Assembly: GCA_016763235.1 (NCBI GenBank)
Contig: JAESUE010000147.1
Location: 1 to 8,447 of the forward strand
Direction of reading: 5' to 3'
Origin: Pseudomonadales bacterium
Lineage (GTDB): Bacteria > Pseudomonadota > Gammaproteobacteria > Pseudomonadales > UBA3067
Length of the DNA stretch: 8,447 nucleotides
Shown here: positions 1 through 7,174 of the stretch, piece by piece
Layout of the letters: every line of letters starts with the position of its first letter
Numbering within the stretch: position 1 is the stretch's first letter
Position numbers and translations under genes: made by a program
Notes under the pieces: generated by a model
What the model saw: the letters and a program-made list of their open reading frames with translations, nothing else
Databases searched by the model: none
Told to the model about the DNA's origin: nothing

Positions 1-967
1 CGATTCCACCAAAAATATTAACCAATACCGCTTTAACTTTATCATCAGACAAAATAATTTTAAACGCTTCAGTCACACGCTCCTTCGTAGCACCGCCGCC
101 AACATCGAGGAAGTTTGCTGGGTCACCGCCATGCAACTTCACAAGATCCATCGTTCCCATTGCTAATCCCGCACCATTGACCATACAGCCGATGTTTCCA
201 TCCAAAGCAACGTAGTTTAAATCCCATTCTGCCGCGCGCCTTTCTCGTGCATCTTCCTGGCTCGCATCTTCGATTTCTTTTAAGCCCTTCTGTCTATACA
301 GTGCATTACTATCGATATTGATTTTCGCATCTAAACAGTGAAGGTTGCCTTCAGAAGTAATAACCAGTGGATTAATTTCTAACAAGGCGAGATCTTTCTC
401 TTCAAACAGTTTTGCCAAGCCCATAAAAATCTTCGTAAACTGCTTCGCTTGGTCATTATTCAAACCCAACTTATAAGCGAGTTCTCTACCTTGGAAAGGC
501 TGCGCCCCAACCAAAGGGTCAATAGATACCTTGAGGATTTTTTCCGGTGTCTCGGCAGCGACCTTTTCAATTTCAACGCCACCTTCTGTAGAAGCCATAA
601 AGACAACACTGCGCGAGGCACGATCTACTACTGCACCAAGATAAAGCTCTTGAGCAATATCAGTGCACGACTCAACAAGAATTGTATTAACCGGCTGCCC
701 ACTTTCATCTGTTTGGTACGTCACCAAACGGGTTCCCAACAACTTGTTGGCAAAGTCAGTAATTTCTTCTTCAGTACTAACTAGTTTTACACCACCGGCC
801 TTACCCCTACCACCCGCATGAACCTGGGCCTTTACTACCCACTTGTCGCCGCCAATTTTCCTAGCGGCTTCGACGGCCTCTTCTGCCGATTGGCAGGCGT
901 ACCCTTCAGAAACCGGCAAACCATATTGTGCAAACAGTTGTTTGCCTTGGTATTCATGCAAATTCAT
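1..967 (-). CDS. sucC: Succinyl-CoA ligase (ADP-forming) beta subunit, 3' end cut off by window edge
   Basis: SucC is the nucleotide-binding, ATP-grasp subunit of cytoplasmic succinyl-CoA synthetase. With SucD it converts succinyl-CoA, ADP (or GDP) and phosphate to succinate, CoA and ATP (or GTP). I translated 322 residues by hand from the ATG at 967. The frame stays open to the window edge, against about 388 residues for the E. coli protein, so roughly the last 65 are missing. The N-terminus MNLHEYQGKQLF is the family hallmark. Visible motifs are the nucleotide-binding stretch KAQVHAGGRGKAGG (46-59), INPLVIT with N199 and D213 at the positions of the E. coli Mg ligands, VNGAGLAM around N264, and GGGATKERV (290-298). 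The sequence leaves the window at NIFGGI, just before the succinate/CoA-side loop. The AAGGA upstream sits 11 bases from the ATG, which is long, but the conserved N-terminus fixes the start. sucD should follow outside the window. Confidence 0.98.
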   Translation of the reverse strand, partial: MNLHEYQGKQLFAQYGLPVSEGYACQSAEEAVEAARKIGGDKWVVKAQVHAGGRGKAGGVKLVSTEEEITDFANKLLGTRLVTYQTDESGQPVNTILVESCTDIAQELYLGAVVDRASRSVVFMASTEGGVEIEKVAAETPEKILKVSIDPLVGAQPFQGRELAYKLGLNNDQAKQFTKIFMGLAKLFEEKDLALLEINPLVITSEGNLHCLDAKINIDSNALYRQKGLKEIEDASQEDARERRAAEWDLNYVALDGNIGCMVNGAGLAMGTMDLVKLHGGDPANFLDVGGGATKERVTEAFKIILSDDKVKAVLVNIFGGI

Positions 968-1086
968 GATCAGTTGTATCCTTGGAAGTGTCCTGATTTT
1001 ACTTACAGAACCCTGTTAGAGAAAATGAAACAGATTAATAGCAAATTCCATGCCCGATAAATACGGGGTTCATTTTTATCGACCCG
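968..1086 (-). other. lpd-sucC intergenic gap with weak alternative stem-loops
   Basis: These 119 non-coding bases separate the lpd stop from the sucC start. Two short stems near the lpd end share bases and cannot form together. One is CGATAAA (1055-1061) with TTTATCG (1075-1081), a 7-bp stem with a 13-base loop. The other is CCCG (1053-1056) with CGGG (1064-1067), a 4-bp stem with a 7-base loop. Neither is followed by a clear U-run on the minus strand, so neither is a convincing terminator. A TAAAAT box resembling a -10 element lies in the sucC-proximal half, but I found no matching -35. I see no small gene. The likely role is a leader or RNA-processing spacer within a continuous suc transcript. 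Confidence 0.4.
979..983 (-). promoter_or_regulatory. Ribosome binding site of sucC, unusually distant
   Basis: AAGGA reads on the minus strand with an 11-base spacer to the sucC ATG at 967. The other complete genes here have spacers of 6 to 8 bases. No closer purine-rich match is visible. Conservation of MNLHEYQ rules out moving the start, so the long spacing appears real and may mean modest initiation or coupling to upstream translation. Confidence 0.55.
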
Positions 1087-2526
1087 CTACTTCTTTTTTC
1101 TACTTCTTTTAGCTATGTGTATAGCCTTACCATCCACATCCAATGCCGCCTCATGCACAGACTCTGATAAGGTAGGATGCCCAAAAACCATCAGCTGAAG
1201 ATCTTCCGCGCTGGATGCAAACTCCATTGCTATACCACCCTGCTGAATGAGCTCAGACGCTTGTGGTCCGACTATATGCATACCAAGAATTCGATCTGTT
1301 TCCTCATGGGCAATAATTTTGACCATGCCCACAGTGTCGTTCGCAGCCATCGCGCGACCATTTGCGGCGAATGGAAAAACGCCAATTTTATATGGCTCGC
1401 CACTTTCTTTCACTTCCTGTTCCGTTTTCCCAACCCCTGCAATTTCTGGGTGCGTATATACAACTCCTGGAATGACATCATAATTAACATGACAAATCTT
1501 GCCAGCAATTTTTTCTGCTACCATAACGCCTTCTTCCATGGCTTTATGAGCTAACGCGGGGCCGCGCACTACATCACCAATGGCATATACGCCAGGAACA
1601 TCAGTTTCACATGCATTATTAACAAAAATAAAGCTTCTTTCATCGAGGTTAACGCCGCTGTCGCCAGCAAGTAAATTTTCAGTTTGAGGGCGACGTCCCA
1701 CCGCAACGATAAGTTTATCCACGCTAAGGCTTTGGGCCTCATCGTTAAGCTGATATTCTACTTTGATCTCGCCATTTACAACCTCAGCCGAAGATACTTT
1801 TGCACCAAGCTTTATATCAATACCCTGCTTTTTAAATTGCTTTTGCGCTTCTTTCGCAATCTGCTTATCGACCAAAGGAAGAAAGTCATCCATGGCCTCC
1901 AGAACAACAACCTCAGCACCTAGTCGCCGCCAAACACTGCCCAGCTCAAGACCAATAACGCCGGCACCAATAACACCAAGTCGTTTGGGGACTTCCGTAA
2001 ACTCGAGGGCGCCTGTAGAGTCTACGATGTTCACGTTATCAAGTGGCGCCGACTTAATTTCAACTGGGGAAGAACCAGTCGCAAGAATAACGCTTTCCGC
2101 CTGAATGATTTCAAGCTCACCCTTAGTAGGCGTGAACTCAACTTTTTTCCCCGCCAGCAGCCTCCCGCAACCTTGCAGCCAATCAACACCATTCGCCTTA
2201 AAAAGAGACTGAACTCCTGACGTCAGATTTTTCACAATAGTATCTTTACGCTTCATCATAGCGCTGACATCAAAGCTAACGTCAGACACATTCACGCCGT
2301 GCACAGCAAGCCCTTCTTGCGCTTCATGATACTTGTGAGAGCTTTCTAGAAGAGCCTTAGAAGGAATGCAACCTACATTTAAACACGTTCCGCCTAGCGC
2401 GGGATTTCCTTTGTGCGTTCGGGATTCTATACAGACCACACTTTTACCAAGTTGAGCAGCTTTGATCGCAGCCACATAGCCCCCTGGCCCGCCCCCAATC
2501 ACAACCACATCATACTGTTTCGTCAT
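1087..2526 (-). CDS. lpd: Dihydrolipoyl dehydrogenase (E3 of 2-oxoglutarate dehydrogenase)
   Basis: This 479-residue FAD flavoprotein reoxidises the dihydrolipoyl group on SucB and passes electrons to NAD+. It probably also serves pyruvate dehydrogenase and the glycine cleavage system, as LpdG does in pseudomonads. Visible features in order are the FAD dinucleotide fold GGGPGG (11-16), redox-active C48 and C53 in GGTCLNVGCIPSK, the NAD-binding fold GAGVIGLE (187-194), VGRRP (276-280), the second FAD motif AIGD (315-318), and the interface motif HPTLSE with H450 and E455. These numbers match the Azotobacter vinelandii enzyme. The C-terminus is strongly basic (KRSRKKK), as is common in this subfamily. 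The ATG at 2526 has TAAGG with a 7-base spacer. sucB ends 33 bases upstream. Its place between sucB and sucC indicates co-expression with the E1 and E2 genes. Pseudomonas calls this gene lpdG. Confidence 0.98.
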   Translation of the reverse strand: MTKQYDVVVIGGGPGGYVAAIKAAQLGKSVVCIESRTHKGNPALGGTCLNVGCIPSKALLESSHKYHEAQEGLAVHGVNVSDVSFDVSAMMKRKDTIVKNLTSGVQSLFKANGVDWLQGCGRLLAGKKVEFTPTKGELEIIQAESVILATGSSPVEIKSAPLDNVNIVDSTGALEFTEVPKRLGVIGAGVIGLELGSVWRRLGAEVVVLEAMDDFLPLVDKQIAKEAQKQFKKQGIDIKLGAKVSSAEVVNGEIKVEYQLNDEAQSLSVDKLIVAVGRRPQTENLLAGDSGVNLDERSFIFVNNACETDVPGVYAIGDVVRGPALAHKAMEEGVMVAEKIAGKICHVNYDVIPGVVYTHPEIAGVGKTEQEVKESGEPYKIGVFPFAANGRAMAANDTVGMVKIIAHEETDRILGMHIVGPQASELIQQGGIAMEFASSAEDLQLMVFGHPTLSESVHEAALDVDGKAIHIAKRSRKKK

Positions 2527-2559
2527 TATATTGCCTTAAAATTTGGTGAGTGGAGCAGT

Positions 2560-3801
2560 TTAGATTTCCAAAAGCAAACGCGCAGGATCTTCGACGAGCT
2601 CCTTAACCATTACTAAAAATCTCACTGCTTCTTTACCGTCGATAAGACGATGATCGTAACTAAGCGCTAAATACGTCATAGGTAAAATCACCACCTCGCC
2701 ATCTACAGCCATAGGCCGTGGCTGAATCTTATGCATCCCTAATATGGCGGTTTGGGGAGGGTTAATGATCGGTGTGGACAATAAAGAACCGAATATACCG
2801 CCGTTTGAGATAGAGAATGTTCCCCCCATCATATCTTCTAGCCCCAACTTCCCATCACGAGCTTTACCACCAAAATCTACAATTTTACTTTCTACTTCAC
2901 CCATGCTCATTTTGTCGGTATCACGCAAGACAGGAACGACCAACCCCCTTTCTGTCGAAACAGCCACGCCGATGTCGTAATAATTGTGATAAACCACATC
3001 ATTACCATCGATAGAAGCATTCACTGCGGGAAAGTTCTTCAGTGCTTCCACAACAGATCTAACAAAAAATGACATAAAACCAAGCTTCACCCCATGAGCG
3101 GCAACGAACTGATCTTGATAGCTCTTACGCATATCCATAATGGGTTTCATATTAACTTCGTTAAACGTTGTTAATATCGCCGCATCATTTTGAGAGTTCA
3201 CCAACCGTTCAGCAATACGCGCACGCAAGCGCGTCATAGGAACACGCCGCTCTATCCGCTCTTCCTCAGGTAACGCTAAACCGCCCGCAGGTATTGTTAA
3301 TTCTTGCGCGGGTTTTGAGTCTTTATTCACCACCTCAGGGCTAACACTCTTCTCAGCTTTGGATGGCTTAATATATTCAAGCACATCCTCTTTGGTAATA
3401 CGGCCACCTTTTCCACTACCCGTAATAAGCGCTGCATTAATACCATGCTCAACCACAAGCTTGCGCACTGCTGGGCTCAGCGACTGCTCGTCAATAGCTT
3501 TATCAGCAGGTTTTGACTTATTTTTTGATTGCTCTGCAGGCTCATCATTTGAAACCGCAACCGTGCCTTCTTCAAAAGTAGCTATAACCTGATTACTTTC
3601 AATCACGGCACCTTCTTCCTGAAGAATTTCTGTTAATACACCGTCTAGCGGCGCTACGATTTCGATAACGACTTTATCGGTTTCGATATCTACTAACAAC
3701 TCGTCACGAGCGACAGGTTCTCCTACTTTCTTATGCCAAGTAGCAACGGTTCCATCTGCTACCGATTCTGGAAACTGAGGTGCTTTAATTTCTTTTGCCA
3801 T
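2560..3801 (-). CDS. sucB: Dihydrolipoyllysine-residue succinyltransferase (E2 of 2-oxoglutarate dehydrogenase)
   Basis: SucB forms the core of the 2-oxoglutarate dehydrogenase complex and transfers the succinyl group from lipoamide to CoA. From the ATG at 3801 the protein has 413 residues, close to the 405 of E. coli. It has an N-terminal lipoyl domain (about 1-78) with lipoyl-lysine K43 in IETDKVV. A charged Ser/Lys/Glu linker follows. Next is a peripheral-subunit-binding domain (about 108-145, from LSPAVRKL to GGRITKEDVLEYI). A second linker leads to the catalytic domain (about 190-413), with TTFNEVNMKPIMD and the active-site motif SYDHRLIDG, H384 and D388. An in-frame ATG at 3822 would add seven residues. 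I prefer 3801 because AAGGA lies 6 bases before it and the lipoyl domain normally starts within a few residues. A gap of 117 bases follows sucA. Confidence 0.98.
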   Translation of the reverse strand: MAKEIKAPQFPESVADGTVATWHKKVGEPVARDELLVDIETDKVVIEIVAPLDGVLTEILQEEGAVIESNQVIATFEEGTVAVSNDEPAEQSKNKSKPADKAIDEQSLSPAVRKLVVEHGINAALITGSGKGGRITKEDVLEYIKPSKAEKSVSPEVVNKDSKPAQELTIPAGGLALPEEERIERRVPMTRLRARIAERLVNSQNDAAILTTFNEVNMKPIMDMRKSYQDQFVAAHGVKLGFMSFFVRSVVEALKNFPAVNASIDGNDVVYHNYYDIGVAVSTERGLVVPVLRDTDKMSMGEVESKIVDFGGKARDGKLGLEDMMGGTFSISNGGIFGSLLSTPIINPPQTAILGMHKIQPRPMAVDGEVVILPMTYLALSYDHRLIDGKEAVRFLVMVKELVEDPARLLLEI

Positions 3802-3918
3802 TGGAATTCCTTCTAACTCCATCTGTATACTTTTATAAACCCACTAACATTTAAATAAACTGTAGCGTTCTCTGACCAAACACAAATCGCCAAATTTTGA
3901 TCGCCTTGTATAAAGCAA
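3802..3918 (-). other. sucA-sucB intergenic gap
   Basis: These 117 AT-rich, non-coding bases lie between the sucA stop and the chosen sucB start. On the minus strand GGCGAT occurs twice about 18 bases apart (centred near 3900 and 3882). A TATAAA box lies near 3840, but it has only a poor -35 match. I find no stable hairpin with a U-run, so no terminator is supported. AAGGA at 3812-3808 is the sucB ribosome site. Nothing else is recognisable. Confidence 0.4.
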
Positions 3919-6756
3919 TCAATCATCTACCCCAATTGCCTGAAGAACTAGCGCCTGCTGCTGTTCAATATGCAGAGACATATAGCCCACGGCGGGAACA
4001 GCCGAGTGCCACCGTCCCGCATACTCCAGCTCGATGGCGGAATTATAACGGTTAATTGCCGCGCGCATATGATGCTGACTACAATACCAAGCTCCCTGAT
4101 TCATTGGCTCTTCCTGACACCAGACGATTTCTTCGAGTTGATACGTAGAAAAAATCTCAACAAGCTCATCCTCTGGGAAAGGGTAAAGCTGCTCAATTCG
4201 AATAATCGCTACATCATTGCGCTCAAGCCCACGACGCTTATCCAAAAGGTCATAGTAGACTTTGCCGCTACACATGACCAAACGTTTCACACCACTTGGA
4301 TCAATTTCATCCATCTCGGAAATAACATCCTGAAACGTGCCGTTAGCCAATTCATCCAGAGTTGATGTTGCTAATTTATGCCGTAGCAGACTCTTGGGTG
4401 TCATAACTATGAGAGGTTTCCGAAGTGGCCGCTTCACCTGCCGCCGCAACATATGATAAACCTGAGCAGGTGTACTAGGTACGCAAACCTGCATATTATG
4501 CTCGGCGCACAGCTGGAGAAAACGTTCCAAGCGTGCTGAAGAGTGCTCGGCACCTTGACCTTCATAACCATGCGGCAATAACAGAGTCAGTCCACATAGG
4601 CGTCCCCACTTCAATTCACCTGATGAAATAAACTGGTCGATAACAACCTGTGCACCATTCGCAAAATCACCGAATTGTGCCTCCCAAATACATAGAGCAT
4701 TGGGCGTTGTTGTGGAATAACCATATTCAAAACCCAGAACTGCCTCTTCAGATAAAAGAGAATCATAAAGTTCCAGTCTGGGCTGGCCATCATAAAGATT
4801 TTTTAGGGGAATGTAGGTGCTATCGTCCTTTTGATTATGAAATACCGCATGACGATGAGAGAAAGTTCCACGTCCAATATCCTGCCCGATTAACCGCACA
4901 GGATGCCCCTCTTGAAGTAGCGTTGCATAAGCCATTATTTCTGCAAAACCCCAGTTCACTTCGTGCGCACCACCTGCCATACGCCGCCGATCATCACGAA
5001 TCTTGGCCACTTGACGCTGCAATACAAACCCTTCTGGCAGCTCATCCAGCTTATCAGCCAACTCTTTGAGCATTTTTGGATCAACGGTAGTATCGCAGTT
5101 CTTTATATGCTCATTCCCTATATAAGGAGTCCAGTCCACAAATAATCGAGAGTCCGACTCGCTAACCAAGCTTTTTACAACATGCTCACCATCATCAAGC
5201 ATGTTACGGTAGCCCTCCACCATTTGCTGGGCTTCCGCTTCACTCAGAACTCCACCATTTACCAACCGTTCAGCATATAAAGCGCGAGTCGTAGGGTGCT
5301 TTCGAATAATTTCATACATTAAAGGTTGTGTAATTGAAGGCTCATCTGCTTCGTTGTGGCCATGCCGGCGATAACAAACTAAATCAATGACAACATCTTT
5401 TTTAAATTCACGACGGTAGTCAAGCGCTACCTGGGTGATATATAGCACTGCCTCCGGATCATCTCCATTTACATGGAAAATTGGAGCCTGCACCATTTTA
5501 GCTACATCAGTACAATATTCTGTTGAACGGGTATCATCTCGACGGTTTGTGGTAAAACCAATTTGGTTATTTACCACAATGTGCACAGTACCGCCGGTTT
5601 TAAAACCTCGAGTTTGCGACATCTGAAAAGTTTCCATCACTACACCCTGGCCAGCAAAGGCAGAGTCGCCGTGAATAATGATAGGAATCACTAGATCACC
5701 ATTTGGATCATTACGACGATCCTGGCGGGCGCGTACCGAACCCTCTACTACAGGTGAAACAATTTCCAAATGAGATGGGTTAAAAGAAAGAGCGAGATGA
5801 ATTTCACCACCGGGAGTCGATATATTTGAGGAGAAACCTTGGTGATACTTCACATCACCCGCCCCCTCACCGTGGCTGCTCTTACCCTCAAACTCATCAA
5901 AGAGATCTACGGGGTTTTTTCCTAAGGTATTAACCAGAATATTCAGTCTTCCACGGTGCGCCATACCGATGACCATTTCTTTCGTTCCGCTTGCACCTGC
6001 ACGCTGAATCAGCTCATCGACAATAAGGGTTAGGCTTTCGCCACCCTCCAGCCCAAAACGTTTGGTTCCTGGGTATTTGGTACCAAGATATCTTTCCAGC
6101 CCCTCTGATGCAACGAGGCGCTCCAAGATATGAAACTTTCTCTGACGACTGAATTCAGGAGAACAGCGCACAGACTCTAGGCGATGTTGAACCCAGCGTC
6201 GCTCTTCTGTATCAACAATATGCATATACTCAGCGCCAACAGAGCTGCAGTAGGTTTGCTGTAAAGACTCATGAATTTCTTTTAAGGTTGCCTCATCCTT
6301 GCCCAGAAAGTAACTGCCTACTTGGAATACAGTGTCGTAATCAGCAGTCGAAAGACCTTGAAATGAAAGTACTAAATCGGGAATATCCTCCCGCTCCATA
6401 ATCCCTAATGGATCGAGCTTTGCAATTTGATGCCCTCTGAAACGGTAGGCTGTAATTAACTGAAGAACCTTAACTTGTTTTTTTTCGTGCTCGGAGCTAA
6501 CGCTACTAACAACAAGCGGCTGAGCCCGACTTTTATTTTTAGCCAGGTAAAGAAAGTGGTCACGAACAGTAGAATGAGGAACGTCTTCACTTGTGTTCCC
6601 TTCATATCGCGGCAATTTATCAAAATATGTTCGCCACTCTTCTGAAACGCTGTTTGGATCACCAAGATAACTATCAAATAACTCTTCGATATACGCCGCA
6701 TTACCGCCACCTAAATGAGACATTGTCCTTTGGCGATACATCACTCCATCGCGCAT
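3919..6756 (-). CDS. sucA: 2-oxoglutarate dehydrogenase E1 component (thiamine diphosphate-dependent)
   Basis: SucA decarboxylates 2-oxoglutarate with thiamine diphosphate and transfers the succinyl group to lipoyl-SucB. It sets the specificity of the complex. The protein has 945 residues, against 933 in E. coli. The N-terminal assembly segment (about 12-45, SHLGGGNAAYIEELF to EEWRTYF) is the part that in this family contacts E2/E3. Next come KVLQLITAYRFRGHQ (96-110), GMAHRGRLN with H267, KYHQG with H305, and SFNPSHLE (324-331). The ThDP/Mg motif is HGDSAFAGQG (362-371), followed by NNQIGFTT (396-403). The C-terminal half holds RRHGHNEADEP, the transketolase-like LPHGYEGQG, and RIEQLYPFP near the end. 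The ATG at 6756 has GGAG with an 8-base spacer. The later in-frame ATG at 6741 has its purine run too close to serve. No frameshift or missing motif was seen. Confidence 0.98.
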   Translation of the reverse strand: MRDGVMYRQRTMSHLGGGNAAYIEELFDSYLGDPNSVSEEWRTYFDKLPRYEGNTSEDVPHSTVRDHFLYLAKNKSRAQPLVVSSVSSEHEKKQVKVLQLITAYRFRGHQIAKLDPLGIMEREDIPDLVLSFQGLSTADYDTVFQVGSYFLGKDEATLKEIHESLQQTYCSSVGAEYMHIVDTEERRWVQHRLESVRCSPEFSRQRKFHILERLVASEGLERYLGTKYPGTKRFGLEGGESLTLIVDELIQRAGASGTKEMVIGMAHRGRLNILVNTLGKNPVDLFDEFEGKSSHGEGAGDVKYHQGFSSNISTPGGEIHLALSFNPSHLEIVSPVVEGSVRARQDRRNDPNGDLVIPIIIHGDSAFAGQGVVMETFQMSQTRGFKTGGTVHIVVNNQIGFTTNRRDDTRSTEYCTDVAKMVQAPIFHVNGDDPEAVLYITQVALDYRREFKKDVVIDLVCYRRHGHNEADEPSITQPLMYEIIRKHPTTRALYAERLVNGGVLSEAEAQQMVEGYRNMLDDGEHVVKSLVSESDSRLFVDWTPYIGNEHIKNCDTTVDPKMLKELADKLDELPEGFVLQRQVAKIRDDRRRMAGGAHEVNWGFAEIMAYATLLQEGHPVRLIGQDIGRGTFSHRHAVFHNQKDDSTYIPLKNLYDGQPRLELYDSLLSEEAVLGFEYGYSTTTPNALCIWEAQFGDFANGAQVVIDQFISSGELKWGRLCGLTLLLPHGYEGQGAEHSSARLERFLQLCAEHNMQVCVPSTPAQVYHMLRRQVKRPLRKPLIVMTPKSLLRHKLATSTLDELANGTFQDVISEMDEIDPSGVKRLVMCSGKVYYDLLDKRRGLERNDVAIIRIEQLYPFPEDELVEIFSTYQLEEIVWCQEEPMNQGAWYCSQHHMRAAINRYNSAIELEYAGRWHSAVPAVGYMSLHIEQQQALVLQAIGVDD

Positions 6757-6810
6757 TACCCGTTCTCCGCATTAAGATAGGAACGCAATCCGAAACTTAG
6801 CTCAAGTTTA

Positions 6811-6843
6811 TTACCTAGAAGCATTTGTAATGCATCTAGGTAA
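6811..6843. repeat. 33-base near-perfect palindrome (strong stem-loop) in the sucA leader
   Basis: On the plus strand, TTACCTAGA (6811-6819) pairs with TCTAGGTAA (6835-6843) as nine consecutive base pairs. One A-A mismatch (6820/6834) follows. Then GCATT (6821-6825) pairs with AATGC (6829-6833) around a TGT loop. That makes 14 pairs in 15 positions. GTTTA (6806-6810) can also pair with TAAAC (6841-6845) as an alternative outer extension by slippage. Neither strand has a U-run after the stem, so it is not an intrinsic terminator. It ends 54 bases before the sucA ATG and would be a strong hairpin in the mRNA. It could also be a dyad protein-binding site or a dispersed palindromic repeat. Confidence 0.85.
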
Positions 6844-6895
6844 ACGCTTAGTCGCTGCTTCCAACCCGCTCCTTCTTGGTTTATGAAAGAAATAT

Positions 6896-6914
6896 CTTGC
6901 ACTTAATGTGCAAG
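6896..6914 (-). repeat. Perfect 7-bp inverted repeat with 5-base loop
   Basis: CTTGCAC (6896-6902) and GTGCAAG (6908-6914) flank TTAAT, giving a perfect dyad. On the minus strand the stem is followed by ATATTTCTTTC, which is only moderately T-rich. It could be a weak attenuator for read-through from sdhB. It could be an operator. If the promoter proposed just upstream is real, it would be a stem-loop near the 5' end of the suc transcript. The sequence alone does not decide between these. Confidence 0.6.
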
Positions 6915-6923
6915 CTTAAAGCG

Positions 6924-6953
6924 ATTATTTTTGCCAGGGCTTTTGGCCCACAA
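6924..6953 (-). promoter_or_regulatory. Candidate sigma70-type promoter for sucA
   Basis: The minus strand has TTGTGG (6953-6948) as a weak -35 (3 of 6 consensus bases), an 18-base spacer, and AATAAT (6929-6924) as a -10 (5 of 6). Transcription would start near 6917, giving a leader of about 160 bases that contains both the 7-bp hairpin and the 33-base palindrome. The position suits an internal suc promoter like that of E. coli. Such matches arise easily by chance in AT-rich DNA, and the same bases also take part in an imperfect hairpin (6928-6956), so support is weak. Confidence 0.3.
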
Positions 6954-6956
6954 AAA
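6928..6956 (-). repeat. Imperfect hairpin overlapping the candidate sucA promoter
   Basis: TTTTTG (6928-6933) pairs with CAAAAA (6951-6956). GGGC (6937-6940) pairs with GCCC (6946-6949) around a TTTTG loop. The two stems are separated by an asymmetric internal loop of 3 against 1 base. On the minus strand the 3' arm runs into AAAAATAATCGC, with no U-run. It would be of moderate stability in RNA transcribed through from sdhB. It may be incidental. Confidence 0.35.
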
Positions 6957-7174
6957 CTTTGGAAAATTTAAATCTATTGAAGAAAGAACCCATTTTCAGA
7001 ACTCTTCAAATCGTACCTTACTTAACAAGCTATAAAAAACCTTAGTCTGCACCAAAATGGAAGAGATTACGAAAAGCACAAACCACACTTAGCAAGCGTG
7101 TTTGGCATACAGCTCATTACTATCTAAAACTGAACACCTTCCAATAGCCTGCTAACCAGTGTAGCCGGAAATAC

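Larger units (their letters stand above)
6757..7174 (-). other. sdhB-sucA intergenic region with hairpins; probable sucA leader and promoter region
   Basis: This AT-rich gap of 418 bases is the longest in the window. It separates the sdh genes from the suc genes. Toward sucA it contains, in minus-strand order, an imperfect hairpin (6956-6928), a perfect 7-bp hairpin (6914-6896), a near-perfect 33-base palindrome (6843-6811), and GGAG at 6768-6765 as the sucA ribosome site. The sdhB-proximal half (about 7174-6960) shows no convincing gene, terminator or RNA. In E. coli the same junction has a suc promoter, and the read-through RNA is cut by RNase III there (established knowledge). A similar role here is inference from the equivalent position and the hairpins. 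I found no conserved protein in the gap. Confidence 0.5.

Noticed and set aside
449..784. 111-codon open frame on the plus strand
   Set aside because: It lies opposite sucC, whose minus-strand translation is conserved and uninterrupted through this stretch.
4650..5069. 139-codon open frame on the plus strand
   Set aside because: It lies wholly opposite sucA, which has a conserved protein sequence. No known family is recognisable, so it is a shadow frame.
6701..6772. 23-codon reading frame on the minus strand starting at ATG 6772 and overlapping the sucA start
   Set aside because: It has no ribosome binding site, resembles no known leader peptide, and runs out of frame through the conserved sucA N-terminus.
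7034..7039. Run of six T on the minus strand in the sdhB-sucA gap, considered as a terminator for the sdh genes
   Set aside because: No stable stem immediately precedes it, and the nearby CCA/TGG pairing is too short.
7026..7050. TTGGTG and TATAGC as an alternative suc promoter on the minus strand
   Set aside because: The spacer is only 15 bases and both boxes match the consensus poorly. The pair at 6953-6924 is better.
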